DNA from: Acidobacteriota bacterium
Lineage (GTDB): Bacteria; Actinomycetota; Acidimicrobiia; Acidimicrobiales; RAAP-2
Assembly (NCBI GenBank): GCA_018971385.1
Contig: JAGXAY010000013.1
Location: 1 to 36,588 of the forward strand
Reading direction: 5' to 3'
Length of the DNA stretch: 36,588 bases
The stretch's first letter is position 1, and every line of letters begins with the position of its first letter. A program made the translations under genes and the position numbers. The notes under the pieces were generated by a model, which was given only the letters and a program-made list of their open reading frames with translations, had not been told where the DNA came from and did no database searches. Positions 17,163-25,021 of this stretch are shown here, one piece after another.

Positions 17163-19140
17163 GGGACAGCTCCGGGGATCCGTGGCGGGCGACCTCGTCG
17201 CTCAGTCGCGCGATGAACTCGTCGACGTCGACGCCCCGCTCCGGGGTGTCGCTGCCGCGGGAGTTCACTCCCACCGTGTTCGCCCTCACGTCGTCGTCAC
17301 CCACGACGAGGATGTAGGGCACCTTCTCGATCTTGGCTCGACGGATCCGGGCGCCGAGTGGTTCGTGCGCGTCGTCGGCGACCGCCCGCAGCCCGGCGGC
17401 GCGCAGGCGACGGCGTACCTCGTGCACGTACTCGTCGTGGTCGTCGCGCACCCCGAGGACGCGCACCTGTTCGGGGGCCATCCAGGTCGGGAAGTTTCCC
17501 GCGTAGTGCTCGACCAGAATGGCGATAAACCGCTCCACCGACCCGAACAGGGCCCGGTGAATCATGACCGGACGCTCCCGTTGGTTCTCCGAACTGACGT
17601 ACTCCGCCTCGAAGCGGGCCGGCAACTGGAAGTCCAACTGAATGGTGGAGAGTTGGTGGGTGCGCCCGATGGCGTCACGGGCCTGCACCGAGATCTTCGG
17701 CCCGTAGAACGCGCCACCACCCTCGTCGAGCACGGTCTCGATGCCGGCGGCCGCCGCGACCTCGGCGAGAGTCGCCTCGGCGACCTTCCAGTCCTCGTCA
17801 CTCCCCACCGCTTTGCCCTCGGGTCGGGTCGAGAGTTCGAGGTAGAAGTCGTTCAGGCCAAAGTCGCGCAGGAGATCGAGGACGAAGGTCAAGAGTCCGG
17901 CGAGCTCGTCGCGCATCTGACCCCGCGTGCAAAAGATGTGGGCGTCGTCCTGGGTCATGCCCCGCACTCGAGTGAGACCGTGAACGGCGCCGGACTTCTC
18001 GTAGCGGTAGACCGAACCGAACTCGAACAGGCGCAGGGGCAGCTCGCGAAAGCTCCGCTGGCGGGCCTTGAAGATCAGCACGTGGAACGGGCAGTTCATG
18101 GGCTTCAGGTAGTACGCCTGACCCTCGTCGAGTTCCATCGGCGGGTACATGTCGTCGCTGAACCAGTCCAGGTGACCACTGGTCTCGAAGAGGACGGACT
18201 TGGTGATGTGGGGCGAGTAGACGAACTCGTAGTCCGCCGCCACGTGACGGGACCGGGAGTACTCCTCGATGACCCGTCGAATCGTGCCGCCCCGGGGGTG
18301 AAAGACCGAGAGACCCGGTCCGAGCTCCGAGGGAAAACTAAAGAGGTCGAGGTCGCGGCCGAGAATCCGGTGGTCACGGCGCGCGGCCTCCTCGAGGAAC
18401 TCGAGGTGCTGGGCGAGAGCGGCGGCCGACTCCCACGCCGTGCCGTAGACCCGCTGGAGCTGCTCGCGCTTCTCGTCACCGCGCCAGTAAGCCCCGGCGA
18501 CGCGCATGAGGGCGAAGTGACCGAGTCGACCCGTCGAGGGGACGTGGGGGCCCCGACAGAGGTCCCGAAAACTCTCGGTATTGCGATAGGAGGAGACGAC
18601 CGAACCGGAGACCTCCGACTCGTCCTCTCCCCCGCGACCCTCTCGCACCCCACTGATGATCTCCACCTTGAAGGGCTGGTCGGCGAAGAGTGCCAGGCCG
18701 TCCTCGTAGGAGTGCTCCTCTCTCACGAAGGGCTGATCCTCGGCGATGATCCGGCGCATCTCCTCGTCGATGCGAGTGAGGTCCTCGTCAGAAAACCGCG
18801 CCCCGCCGGGGAGGCGGAAGTCGTAGTAGAAGCCGTCGTCGATGGCCGGTCCGATCGCGAAGTGGGCCCCCGGCCACAGGCGGGTCACCGCTTGGGCCAT
18901 GACGTGGGCCGTCGAGTGGCGAAGGACGTCGCGGCCCTCCTCACTCGCCGGCGTCACGATACTGACGCGGTCGCCGTCGTGCAGTTCGGTGGCGAGATCA
19001 CACAGGACGTCGTTCACCGTGGCGGCGAGGGCGTCCTGACCCAGTCGGCGCCCGATGGCCCGCGCGAGGTCGATCGCGCGTGATCCGGCGGGCAACTCCC
19101 GGGTGGAACCATCGGGGAGGTGGAGAGTGAGTGTCGACAT
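17152..19140 (-). CDS. thrS: Threonyl-tRNA synthetase
   Basis: Class II synthetase that charges tRNA-Thr. From ATG 19140 it has 662 residues: an N-terminal TGS domain (LHLPDGSTRELPAGSRAIDL), the editing domain with DVLRHSTAHVMAQAV, the catalytic core with the zinc-site residues in MNCPFHVLIF, motif 2 YRYEKSGAVHGLTRVRGM then QDDAHIFC, and the C-terminal anticodon domain (PEQVRVLGVRDDHDEYV). The frame is open for another 78 codons upstream, overlapping mshC, but the family N-terminus and a weak AAAGGG site support 19140. mshC ends 17 bases upstream on the same strand. Confidence 0.97.
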   Translation of the reverse strand: MSTLTLHLPDGSTRELPAGSRAIDLARAIGRRLGQDALAATVNDVLCDLATELHDGDRVSIVTPASEEGRDVLRHSTAHVMAQAVTRLWPGAHFAIGPAIDDGFYYDFRLPGGARFSDEDLTRIDEEMRRIIAEDQPFVREEHSYEDGLALFADQPFKVEIISGVREGRGGEDESEVSGSVVSSYRNTESFRDLCRGPHVPSTGRLGHFALMRVAGAYWRGDEKREQLQRVYGTAWESAAALAQHLEFLEEAARRDHRILGRDLDLFSFPSELGPGLSVFHPRGGTIRRVIEEYSRSRHVAADYEFVYSPHITKSVLFETSGHLDWFSDDMYPPMELDEGQAYYLKPMNCPFHVLIFKARQRSFRELPLRLFEFGSVYRYEKSGAVHGLTRVRGMTQDDAHIFCTRGQMRDELAGLLTFVLDLLRDFGLNDFYLELSTRPEGKAVGSDEDWKVAEATLAEVAAAAGIETVLDEGGGAFYGPKISVQARDAIGRTHQLSTIQLDFQLPARFEAEYVSSENQRERPVMIHRALFGSVERFIAILVEHYAGNFPTWMAPEQVRVLGVRDDHDEYVHEVRRRLRAAGLRAVADDAHEPLGARIRRAKIEKVPYILVVGDDDVRANTVGVNSRGSDTPERGVDVDEFIARLSDEVARHGSPELSRGA

Positions 19141-19157
19141 GGCGGCCCTTTCTGGCC

Positions 19158-20276
19158 CTACAGCGTAACGCCGAGCAGTTCGGCCGCCGGAGCCACGTTC
19201 GCTCCCGCGAGCGCCGCCTCGTCCACCGCCCGTAACGCCTCGGGGGTATTGAGGTCGTCGTCGAGGGCGGCTCGCACCTGATCGACCACGTCGGAGCTGC
19301 GCCCCCCGAGGGAGCTGCGCCAGGTGGCGAGACGGGACTGGGCCCGACCGAGCAACTCGTCGTGCCACTCCCAATCGTGGCGGTAGTGCTGTTGCAGGAG
19401 AGCCAGGCGCACGGCGGCCGGCTCGGAGCGTTCGGCGAGGTCGGAGACGAAGACCAGGTTGCCGAGAGACTTCGACATCTTGGTGCCCTCGTAACCGACG
19501 AGACCGACGTGGACCCAGAAGCGCACGAAGGGCTGACCGGTCACGGCCTCGCTCTGCACCGCTTCACACTCGTGGTGGGGAAAGACCAAGTCCCGTCCAC
19601 CCCCGTGAATATCGACGGTCGATCCGAGATCTCGCATCGCGAGAGCCGAACACTCAATGTGCCAGCCCGGTCGCCCCGGACCAAAGCGCGACTCCCAGGC
19701 CGGTTCGTCCTCGAGCGAGGGCTGCCAGAGCACGAAGTCGAGCGGGTCGCGCTTACGGGGGTCGTCCGGATTACCCCCGTGGACGCCGGCGAGAAAGATC
19801 ATCTCCTCCCGCGAGAAGTGGGACACGTGGCCGAAACTCGGGGCCGAGTGCACGTTGAAGTAGACCCAGCCGTCCACGACGTAGGCGTGGCCCGCGTTCA
19901 CGAGCGCGTCCACCAGGGTCACGATTTCGGCGATGGCGCCCGTCGCGCGGGGTTCGTTGTAGACGGGGTGAAGGTTGATGAGACGCATGTCCCGTTCGAA
20001 TCGGGCCATCTCCCGGGCCGCGAGGTCGAGGTCGTGAACACCCAACTGGCGCGCCTTGCGCAGGATGTCGTCGTCCACGTCGGTGACGTTTCTCACGCAG
20101 CGCGTCTCCATCCCCTGGTCGCGCAGGCGTCGCTGGAGGACGTCGAAGGTGAGGTAGACGAAGGCGTGTCCGAGGTGAGCGGCGTCGTAGGGGGTGATGC
20201 CGCAGGAGTACAGCGTGACGACCGGAGACGGGTCGAGGGAGAAGACGCCCTGGCGAGCGGTGTCGAAGAGGTTCAC
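19158..20276 (-). CDS. mshC: Cysteine:GlcN-inositol ligase MshC (mycothiol biosynthesis)
   Basis: Looks like a cysteinyl-tRNA synthetase, but the motifs are those of MshC, which ligates cysteine to glucosaminyl-inositol in mycothiol synthesis. The zinc/ATP motif reads LYSCGITPYDAAHLGHA (22-38), where CysRS has CGPTVYDxxHIGN; next come NVTDVDDDIL, FGPGRPGWHIECSALAM, PHHE (233-236) and KMSKS (266-270). The protein ends LLGVTL at 372 residues, as MshC does (LLGVDL in M. tuberculosis, from memory), and lacks the tRNA-anticodon extension of CysRS. The GTG start overlaps the npdG stop as GTGA. The N-terminus is shorter than in mycobacterial MshC. Confidence 0.9.
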   Translation of the reverse strand: MNLFDTARQGVFSLDPSPVVTLYSCGITPYDAAHLGHAFVYLTFDVLQRRLRDQGMETRCVRNVTDVDDDILRKARQLGVHDLDLAAREMARFERDMRLINLHPVYNEPRATGAIAEIVTLVDALVNAGHAYVVDGWVYFNVHSAPSFGHVSHFSREEMIFLAGVHGGNPDDPRKRDPLDFVLWQPSLEDEPAWESRFGPGRPGWHIECSALAMRDLGSTVDIHGGGRDLVFPHHECEAVQSEAVTGQPFVRFWVHVGLVGYEGTKMSKSLGNLVFVSDLAERSEPAAVRLALLQQHYRHDWEWHDELLGRAQSRLATWRSSLGGRSSDVVDQVRAALDDDLNTPEALRAVDEAALAGANVAPAAELLGVTL

Positions 20277-20926
20277 CCCTCCCCCATTCCCGCCAGTCGA
20301 ACGTAGCTGTGCACCTTGTGGCGAATGTTGATCGAGATGCAGACCGCAGTGAAGCTCTCGATGGGCGCGGCGAGGGACATCGATCCGGCGATGATCGGAC
20401 GAAGGCCCGGCATGTCGCTGATGAGTGAGGAGACGATCTCGAGGGCGGGAGCGTCGTCTCCGAAGATCACCACGTCCGCCTCCAGTCCCGAGTTCAGGTC
20501 CCCCATCTCGGCGGCCGGCAGGTGGTGAAAGGCCCCCACCACCCGCGAATCGGGGAGGGCGGCCGCAATCTGGGCGGCCATGGATCCCCGCGGCGGGTAG
20601 AGCGGGACGAGTTCGCGTCCCTCTCGCTGAAGGGCGTTCACCATCGAGATCACCACTTTGCCGGCGAGGGCGTCGCGTAGAGCTCGCGCACTCGCCACGG
20701 CCGAGTCCCAGGGGGTCGCTACGACCACCACGTCCGCGGCGGCGGCCACGTCGTTACCCGCTCCACTCACGCGCCCCGTACCGAGGCCCTGCAGGGTCCC
20801 CGCGACCTCCGCGGCCCGCGACGCCTCCCGCGAACCGAGAACGACGTCGTGGCCCCCGGCCGCCAGGCGCACCGCGACTCCGCGACCGGCCGGACCGGTT
20901 CCTCCGACAATTCCTACAGTGGCCAT
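20273..20926 (-). CDS. npdG: F420:NADP+ oxidoreductase (NpdG type)
   Basis: Transfers hydride between coenzyme F420 and NADP. The 217 residues begin with the Rossmann sequence MATVGIVGGTGPAGRG, followed by VVLGSREASRA, VVVVATPWDSAV, VISMVNAL and VVGAFHHLPAAEM, as in archaeal Fno and actinobacterial NpdG. ATG 20926 matches the family start; the long frame upstream overlaps fabI on the other strand and is not coding. A purine stretch (GAGGTGAGGG) lies upstream. It is divergent from fabI across 45 bases and followed by mshC with a GTGA overlap. It implies F420 use in the organism; no F420 synthesis gene is in the window. Confidence 0.9.
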   Translation of the reverse strand: MATVGIVGGTGPAGRGVAVRLAAGGHDVVLGSREASRAAEVAGTLQGLGTGRVSGAGNDVAAAADVVVVATPWDSAVASARALRDALAGKVVISMVNALQREGRELVPLYPPRGSMAAQIAAALPDSRVVGAFHHLPAAEMGDLNSGLEADVVIFGDDAPALEIVSSLISDMPGLRPIIAGSMSLAAPIESFTAVCISINIRHKVHSYVRLAGMGEG

Positions 20927-20959
20927 TTTGGGTACCCTCACCTCTACGTAACGTCTCAG

Positions 20960-20965
20960 TAGGCT
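20960..20965 (+). promoter_or_regulatory. Putative -10 box of fabI, leaderless type
   Basis: TAGGCT ends 6 bases before the fabI ATG in the 45-base divergent gap shared with npdG. No Shine-Dalgarno and no clear -35 hexamer are seen. Confidence 0.55.
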
Positions 20966-20971
20966 AACAAG

Positions 20972-21760
20972 ATGGCTCTTCTCAGCGGACACCGCCTCCT
21001 CGTCACGGGCGTTCTCACGGACGACTCCCTCGCCTACGGCATCGCCCGACGGGCCCTCGAGGAGGGCGCGCAGATCATCCTCTCGGGGGCGGGTCGGGGA
21101 CTCTCCTTGACCCAGCGCACCGCGCGAAAGCTCGCCGACGTGGGTGAGGTCTCCGACGTCATCCCCCTCGACGTGACGAATGCCGAGGAAGTCCGCGCCG
21201 CCGCCGCTCTCGTCGAGGAGCGCTTCGGCCGTCTCGACGGTCTGGTCCACGCCATTGGCTACGCGCCGGCGTCCTGCCTCGGTCAGGGCATGTTCGAGTC
21301 GCCCTTCGAGGACGTGGCGACCGCGATGCACATCTCGACCTACTCCCTCGCCGCCCTGGTCGGAGCGTTCCGACCCCTCCTCGCCCGCAGCGAGGTCCTC
21401 GGGGGCGCCTCCGTCGTGGCCCTCGACTTCGACGGGTCCCACGCCTATCCCATGTACGACTGGATGGGGGTGATGAAGGCCGCGCTCGAGTCCCTCGGTC
21501 GCTACATCTCCCGCGAGGTCGGGGCGGAGAAGATTCGGGTCAACATGCTCTCCGCGGGTCCGGTGCGCACGATGGCGGCGAAGTCCATCCCCGGCTTCAG
21601 TGTCTTCGAGGACACCTGGGCCGAGCGCGCCCCGCTCGGCTGGTCGGTCACCGACTCCTCGGCCGTCGCCGACTCGGCCCTGGCGCTCCTGTCACCCCTC
21701 CTGCGGGCGACGACGGCCTCGGTGATCTACGTCGACGGTGGCCACCACGCCATGGGCTGA
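20972..21760 (+). CDS. fabI: Enoyl-ACP reductase, InhA-like
   Basis: NADH-dependent reductase of the last step in fatty-acid elongation (FAS II). The 262 residues resemble mycobacterial InhA more than E. coli FabI: LLVTGVLTDDSLAYGIARRA for cofactor binding, LVHAIGYAPAS, LDFDGSHAYPMYDWMGVMK with catalytic Tyr162 and Lys169, INHA-style VNMLSAGPVRTMAAKSIPGF, and DGGHHAMG at the end. It is the only plus-strand gene between 1 and 28 kb, and its 3' end stops four bases from the convergent ABC gene with no terminator visible. A leaderless start is likely. Confidence 0.95.
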   Translation: MALLSGHRLLVTGVLTDDSLAYGIARRALEEGAQIILSGAGRGLSLTQRTARKLADVGEVSDVIPLDVTNAEEVRAAAALVEERFGRLDGLVHAIGYAPASCLGQGMFESPFEDVATAMHISTYSLAALVGAFRPLLARSEVLGGASVVALDFDGSHAYPMYDWMGVMKAALESLGRYISREVGAEKIRVNMLSAGPVRTMAAKSIPGFSVFEDTWAERAPLGWSVTDSSAVADSALALLSPLLRATTASVIYVDGGHHAMG

Positions 21761-21764
21761 GCCG

Positions 21765-23648
21765 CTACGACGCGGGCGCCTCGTCGGCCGCGAACTGCGT
21801 GAGGTAGAGGTCGCGGTAGAGACCGCCGAGACTGAGTAGCTCGTCGTGCGTTCCTCGTTCGATAATGCGCCCCTGGTCGACCACGAGAATCTGGTCGGCC
21901 CGCCGGACCGTCGAGAGCCGGTGGGCGATGACGATCGAGGTGCGATCGGCGAGTGACTCCTCGAAGGCGCGCTGCACCAGGAGTTCGCTCTCGTTGTCGA
22001 GGTGGGCGGTCGCCTCGTCGAGAACAACGACCCGGGGCGCCTTTACCAGGAGACGAGCGAGGGCCACGCGCTGCTTCTCTCCCCCCGAGAGGCGATAGCC
22101 GCGCTCGCCGACGACCGTGTCGAGGCCGAGGGGCAGTGACCTCACCAGGTCACCAATCTGAGCCGACTCGAGCGCCGCCCAGACCTCCTCCTCGGTCGCC
22201 TCGGGCTGGGCGTAGAGAATATTCGCCCGCAGGGTGTCGTGGAAGAGGTGGGCGTCCTGGGTGACGACCCCCACGCACCGACTGAGATCGGCCAGAGCGA
22301 TCTCTCGAACGTCCACTCCGTTCAGCGTGACCGATCCCTCCGAGACGTCGTAGAGCCGGGTGGCGAGGCTCGACAGGGTGCTCTTACCGGCCCCGCTCGG
22401 ACCGACCAGGGCGGTCATGGTGCCCGGGGCCACCTCGAAGGAGACGTCGTGGAGGACCCGTACGCGCTCCGTTCGCTCCAGGGTGGCGACCGCTTCGAGG
22501 GAGGCGAGGGAGACCTCGTCCGCCCCGGGGTAGTCGAAACTCACCTGGGAGAAGCGCACCGTCACCGGGCCCTCGGGTATCGGGCGGGGACTCGTCGGCT
22601 CCTTAATCATCGGCTCGAGGTCGAGGATCTCGAAGAGGCGCTCGAAGCTCACGATGGCCGACATGTAGTCGATGTGGAGATTGGAGACCTGGGTCAGGGG
22701 GCCGTAGAGTCGGGTGAGGTAGGCGGTCATCGCGATGAGGGTTCCCACTTGGAGAGATCCGTGGAGCACCTCGACGCCGCCGAAGCCGTAGGCGAACGCG
22801 GTCGCCAGTGAGGCGACCAGTCCGAGAGCGATGAAGAAGAAGCGCTGGTAGACGGCCTGACGAATACCGATGTCGCGCACCCGCCGGGCTCGCAGGTCGA
22901 AGGATCCGGCCTCGTCCTCGGGTCGTCCGTAGAGCTTCACGAGGGTCGCTCCCGCGACGTTGAAACGCTCCGTCATGACCATGTTCATCTCGGCGTTCAG
23001 GTTCATCCCCTCTTGGAACATGCCCCCGAGCCGACGCCCCACCCGGCGCGCGGGCAACAAGAAGACCGGCAGGAGGAGGAGGGCCACCAGGGTGATCTGC
23101 CAGGAGAGAGTCAGCATCACTCCGAGGGTGATGGTGAGAAGGATGACGTTCCCCACCACGTTCGAGAAGAGGTCGGTGAAGGCCTGCTGGGCGCCGATGA
23201 CGTCGTTATTGAGTCGGGAGATGAGGGCCCCCGTTTGCGTCCTCGAGAAGAAGGCCACGGGCATGCGCTGGATGTGGCGAAAGACGCGTGAGCGCAGGTC
23301 GAAGATGATGCCCTCCCCGATCCGCGAGGAGATGCGTCGCTCCACCAGGGAGAGTCCGGCGTCGGTGATAGCGAGAGCGGCCGTGGCGAGGGCGAGCCCG
23401 ATGACGAGTCCCTCTCGTCGGTGGGCGATGCCCTGGTCGACAATGGCGCGCAGGAGCAGGGGGGCGACGGAGGTCACGATGGCGTCGGCCACGACCGCCC
23501 CGAGGAACACCGCGAGAATCGGACGGTACTGGCGAGCGAACTCCAGGATGCGCCGCAGCGTCCCGGGCGCGACCGACTTCTCGAGGACGTCACGGTCCTT
23601 CGTCATCGAGCGCATGCCCATTCGTCCGCCGCCACCGTGCATGCTCAT
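21765..23648 (-). CDS. ABC exporter, fused membrane and ATPase domains
   Basis: Half-transporter of the MsbA/LmrA type (627 residues), expected to work as a homodimer exporting lipids or drugs; the substrate cannot be inferred. After a Gly/Met-rich N-terminus (MSMHGGGGRMGMRSM) come six TM helices (about 35-330), then the nucleotide-binding domain with Walker A GPSGAGKST, the signature LSGGEKQRVALARLL, Walker B VVVLDEATAHLD and the switch His in IVIAHRLSTV. A stretch of about 15 residues (VSLASLEAVATLERTERV) is inserted early in the ATPase domain. ATG 23648 is chosen because AAGGAG stands 6 bases upstream; a longer frame starts at 23729. Confidence 0.93.
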   Translation of the reverse strand: MSMHGGGGRMGMRSMTKDRDVLEKSVAPGTLRRILEFARQYRPILAVFLGAVVADAIVTSVAPLLLRAIVDQGIAHRREGLVIGLALATAALAITDAGLSLVERRISSRIGEGIIFDLRSRVFRHIQRMPVAFFSRTQTGALISRLNNDVIGAQQAFTDLFSNVVGNVILLTITLGVMLTLSWQITLVALLLLPVFLLPARRVGRRLGGMFQEGMNLNAEMNMVMTERFNVAGATLVKLYGRPEDEAGSFDLRARRVRDIGIRQAVYQRFFFIALGLVASLATAFAYGFGGVEVLHGSLQVGTLIAMTAYLTRLYGPLTQVSNLHIDYMSAIVSFERLFEILDLEPMIKEPTSPRPIPEGPVTVRFSQVSFDYPGADEVSLASLEAVATLERTERVRVLHDVSFEVAPGTMTALVGPSGAGKSTLSSLATRLYDVSEGSVTLNGVDVREIALADLSRCVGVVTQDAHLFHDTLRANILYAQPEATEEEVWAALESAQIGDLVRSLPLGLDTVVGERGYRLSGGEKQRVALARLLVKAPRVVVLDEATAHLDNESELLVQRAFEESLADRTSIVIAHRLSTVRRADQILVVDQGRIIERGTHDELLSLGGLYRDLYLTQFAADEAPAS

Positions 23649-23683
23649 ACCGTCTCCTTCGAAGGAGTCAGTGTAGGGAGTAC

Positions 23684-24322
23684 CTAGAGTCCGGCCGCCG
23701 CCCCGACGATGCTGACGCCGAGGCCGCACATCACGACGCCCCCCGTGGTGCGTAACGCCACCAAGCGACGGGGGTCACCGGCGAGCCACTCGCGAGCCGT
23801 TCCGGCCACGATTCCCCAGGTGGAGTCGGAACAAAAGGCCATCACCGAGAAGAGGACGCCGAGGGCGAGCAACTGCACCGTGACCGAGCCGTGGTGCCGA
23901 TCGACGAAGTGGGGAAAGATGGCGGCGAAAAAGACGAGGGACTTGGGGTTGAGTACACCGACCGTAAAGCCCTGGCGGACGATGCGCGAGAGGGAGGGTT
24001 TCTCCCCCGTCGCCGTCATCGCGGCGGCGTGTTGGCGCCGGTACTTGAGCGCCTCCACCCCGAGATAGATCAGGTAGAGACCGCCCGCCAGCTGGATCAC
24101 CCGCGAGAGAGATCCGTACCGTTGGAGCAGCGGTCCGAGACCGAGGGCCACGAGGGCGGAGAGGAGAAGTGTTCCCACCGAGTTTCCGAGCACCGTCAAG
24201 ACCGCCACGGTGCGTCCCCAGGCCACCGCGCGCGCGAGGGTGAAGAGCACGCTCGGACCCGGCACGATGATGATGAGCATCGAGGCCACGACGAAGGGAA
24301 TGAGGTGGGAGGTGGGAATCAC
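23684..24322 (-). CDS. LysE/RhtB-family amino-acid exporter
   Basis: Membrane protein of about 212 residues with six hydrophobic segments. The LysE signature near the N-terminus is IIIVPGPSVLFTLARAVAWG, and LNPKSLVFFAAIFPHF is the second family hallmark. It exports amino acids or derivatives; the substrate is unknown. I prefer GTG 24322, which overlaps the upstream stop as GTGA, the usual junction here. ATG 24340 would add six residues but has no ribosome site. It forms a pair with the YczE-type gene upstream. Confidence 0.9.
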   Translation of the reverse strand: MIPTSHLIPFVVASMLIIIVPGPSVLFTLARAVAWGRTVAVLTVLGNSVGTLLLSALVALGLGPLLQRYGSLSRVIQLAGGLYLIYLGVEALKYRRQHAAAMTATGEKPSLSRIVRQGFTVGVLNPKSLVFFAAIFPHFVDRHHGSVTVQLLALGVLFSVMAFCSDSTWGIVAGTAREWLAGDPRRLVALRTTGGVVMCGLGVSIVGAAAGL

Positions 24323-24969
24323 GACCGGTGCCCGCTCCATCGTTCAACCAGGCGCAAGGAGAGTCCGAGGGCGAAGCCAATGCCCCCCGCGAAGACGGCG
24401 GTCGCCACTCCGGCGACCCCGCCGAGGAGAACGCCCAGAGTCAGAACCGTGACTTCGAGCCCGAGACGCACGTAGACCACGCTCATCGACCACCGTCGAT
24501 GAAGTGAGGTCATGAGTCCATCCCGGGGTCCCGGACCCAAACGACACGTCAGATAGAGCGCACTACCGAGTCCGATGACTCCGACCCCAGCGACGACGAA
24601 AAGTGTTCGCAGCGTCCAACTTCTGGCCGGCGGAATAAGGGCGACGGTGAGCTGTAAGACGCTCGCGATGATGACGAGGTTGGCCACGGTCCCGAGACCG
24701 GGCCGCTCCCGGAGGGGCCACCAGGCGAGGAGAACCACCCCCGAAATGAGGGCGGTCGTGATCCCGAGGTCTACGTGGAGATGGCGGCTCACTCCCTCGG
24801 CGAACACCGTCCAGGGCGAGGCCCCGAGGCGAGACTCGACGAGAAGCCCCTCACCGAGCCCGAAGAGCGACAGTCCCGTGACCAGGGGAATCCACGTCAG
24901 CGGGTGGGGCCGCCAGGGTCCGGGCGCGCTCCATCTCACCGAAGGAATGTGGTGAGACACAACGGGCAC
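24319..24969 (-). CDS. YczE/YitT-type integral membrane protein
   Basis: 216 residues with about five TM segments. Family hallmarks are LGASPWTVFAEGVSRHL, LLAWWPLRERPGLGTVANLV and LGPGPRDGLMTSLHRRW. The molecular function of this family is not known. The start is read as GTG 24969 because TAGCCT lies exactly 6 bases upstream, matching the leaderless pattern; GTG codons at 24960 and 24939 are alternatives without any ribosome site. The -10 box lies in the loop and the start codon in an arm of a 12-bp inverted repeat. It is coupled to the LysE-type gene downstream. Confidence 0.82.
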   Translation of the reverse strand: MPVVSHHIPSVRWSAPGPWRPHPLTWIPLVTGLSLFGLGEGLLVESRLGASPWTVFAEGVSRHLHVDLGITTALISGVVLLAWWPLRERPGLGTVANLVIIASVLQLTVALIPPARSWTLRTLFVVAGVGVIGLGSALYLTCRLGPGPRDGLMTSLHRRWSMSVVYVRLGLEVTVLTLGVLLGGVAGVATAVFAGGIGFALGLSLRLVERWSGHRS

Positions 24970-25001
24970 CCGACGAGGCTAGTGCCCGCCGGGTGCCCGT
25001 T
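24961..25001. terminator. 12-bp perfect inverted repeat around the YczE start, possible terminator or operator
   Basis: AACGGGCACCCG (24961-24972) and CGGGTGCCCGTT (24990-25001) are exact reverse complements, separated by 17 bases. The repeat lies 20 bases past the stop codon of the secreted repeat protein, where a terminator is expected, but no T-run follows on that strand. It also encloses the -10 box (in the loop) and the GTG start (in the distal arm) of the YczE-type gene, so it could instead be a repressor site or an RNA hairpin at the 5' end. Confidence 0.55.
24976..24981 (-). promoter_or_regulatory. Putative -10 box of the YczE-type gene, leaderless type
   Basis: TAGCCT ends 6 bases before GTG 24969. 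It is inside the loop of the inverted repeat 24961-25001. Confidence 0.5.
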
Positions 25002-25021
25002 CGTCCGAGTTGACTAACGAC

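Noticed and set aside
17182-19083. A 633-codon plus-strand open frame antisense to thrS, and similar long frames such as 4187-5308, 5571-6755 and 12261-13262
   Set aside because: They are shadows of conserved minus-strand genes in GC-rich DNA; their translations are low-complexity and match no family.
19158-20276. Cysteinyl-tRNA synthetase
   Set aside because: The motif is GITPYD and the anticodon-binding extension is missing; length and C-terminus match MshC.
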